Positions 42,769 through 43,321 of a stretch of DNA of 43,321 nucleotides are shown piece by piece; the first letter of the stretch is position 1, and each line of letters begins with the position of its first letter. Under the pieces are notes generated by a model. It ran no database searches. It had not been told where the DNA came from and worked only from the letters and a program-made list of their open reading frames with translations. Position numbers and translations under genes: made by a program. The DNA comes from Breznakibacter sp. (lineage in GTDB: Bacteria > Bacteroidota > Bacteroidia > Bacteroidales > Marinilabiliaceae), in the NCBI GenBank assembly GCA_018055415.1, contig JAGPHP010000003.1, positions 1 to 43,321 on the forward strand. The letters are read 5' to 3'.

Positions 42769-42802
42769 ATTGAGGTTAATAAATTATGTTTTTAATCTCA
42801 AT
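42769..42802 (-). terminator. Possible hairpin past the APS kinase gene
   Basis: An 11-bp stem with one G-T pair (attgaggttaa with ttaatctcaat) closes a 12-base loop, 6 bases beyond the cysC stop. The minus strand after it is A-rich rather than T-rich, so it is not a classical terminator. Confidence 0.3.
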
Positions 42803-42807
42803 AATGC

Positions 42808-43321
42808 TTATAACTCTTGTAGTAACCGGGAATTATATTTTTCTAAAATTAATTCAACACATTCATTAACATTGTGTGTGGCACTATTAACTGTAATGTT
42901 TTGAAATAAAGGCGTTTCAAATGAGGATGAGATGCCAGTAAATTGATTTATTTTTCCATTTGCCACTTTTTTATATAATCCCTTGGGGTCTCGTTGTTGA
43001 CAGATTTCAATAGGTGCAGCAACAAAAACTTCTAAGAGATTTTCTTTACCGATAATTAAACGCATAATTGAACGTGATTCTTCAGTAGGAGTAATAAAAC
43101 TACAAATGCAAGTGAAGCCTGATTCAACAAAGAGTTTTGTTACTTCGGCGCTTCGTCTTATGTTTTCGACTCTATCAGCATCACTAAAACCTAGATTGCT
43201 GTTTAGTCCCGTCCTTAGATCATCACCATCGAGCCGTTTGATGGGTACTTGATCTTTTAAACAATTGTATAGTGCTGCCGAGAGCGTTGACTTTCCTGAG
43301 CCCGAAAGCCCGTAAAGCCAG
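42808..43321 (-). CDS. cysC: Adenylylsulfate (APS) kinase, 5' end cut by the window
   Basis: The frame is open to the window edge at 43321, so the N-terminus lies outside. The translated part begins WLYGLSGSGKSTLSAAL, the Walker A P-loop, and continues with RLDGDDLRTGLNSNLGFSD and then the region VFVAAPIEICQQRDPKGLYKK, all characteristic of APS kinase. The enzyme makes PAPS from APS and ATP, the first activation step after ATP sulfurylase, for sulfate assimilation or sulfated surface sugars. No other sulfur gene is visible because the window ends. A downstream ATG at 43063-43065 is internal and not a start. Confidence 0.9.
   Translation of the reverse strand, partial: WLYGLSGSGKSTLSAALYNCLKDQVPIKRLDGDDLRTGLNSNLGFSDADRVENIRRSAEVTKLFVESGFTCICSFITPTEESRSIMRLIIGKENLLEVFVAAPIEICQQRDPKGLYKKVANGKINQFTGISSSFETPLFQNITVNSATHNVNECVELILEKYNSRLLQEL

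Noticed and set aside
42808..43065. Complete small gene starting at 43065
   Set aside because: The frame continues upstream through the P-loop and substrate motifs of APS kinase to the window edge, so this is the 3' part of a longer gene.

Overview
This AT-rich window looks like a chromosomal segment of a Bacteroidota (Bacteroidetes) bacterium. The signs are Bacteroidota-type promoters (TAnnTTTG with a TTTG box 19 bases upstream, ahead of the ammonium transporter and the cation-efflux gene), a flexirubin/aryl-polyene pigment cluster whose ammonia-lyase resembles the Flavobacterium johnsoniae tyrosine ammonia-lyase, the GYDIA-type GHMP kinase, and few Shine-Dalgarno sites. Species and order cannot be read from the sequence. 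A mevalonate pathway argues against the Bacteroides/Prevotella group, which generally uses the MEP route.

Layout. Positions 1-880 hold a degenerate 21-bp tandem repeat, a dispersed-type palindrome and the amtB promoter. Positions 882-2594 (+) are an ammonium transporter and PII operon. Positions 2674-3822 (-) encode a membrane acyltransferase. Positions 4179-26714 (-) form one uninterrupted pigment operon of 21 tightly packed genes, with a -7 promoter box in front and a hairpin/U-tract terminator behind. Positions 26872-32053 (-) are five mevalonate-pathway genes. Positions 32149-37756 (-) are four leucine/isovalerate catabolic genes. Positions 37936-43321 hold a cation-diffusion facilitator, RsmE, a large sensor histidine kinase and the 3' part of an APS kinase gene.

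The pigment operon can be read as an assembly line. TAL makes the 4-coumarate starter and a phenylacetate-CoA-ligase-like enzyme probably activates it. Two ACPs, three ketosynthases, one ketoreductase and a split dehydratase build the polyene. A thioesterase, two acyltransferase domains (LpxL-like and PlsC-like), a methyltransferase, a phytoene-desaturase-like oxidoreductase, a radical SAM/B12 protein, a C45 Ntn-hydrolase and a CE4 deacetylase are candidates for release and tailoring. An RND/MMPL exporter and a LolA-like protein probably move the product to the outer membrane. Two features stand out: the two dehydratase-like proteins carry complementary catalytic residues, and two degenerate half-ketosynthases have Glu where the catalytic Cys should be.

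The leucine and mevalonate genes sit head to tail. The leucine branch (acyl-CoA dehydrogenase, methylcrotonyl-CoA carboxylase, methylglutaconyl-CoA hydratase) would end at HMG-CoA. No HMG-CoA lyase or HMG-CoA synthase gene is visible in the window. The next genes are HMG-CoA reductase and the rest of the mevalonate route to IPP/DMAPP. The arrangement suggests a direct leucine-to-isoprenoid route that bypasses acetyl-CoA, which I consider the most interesting system here.
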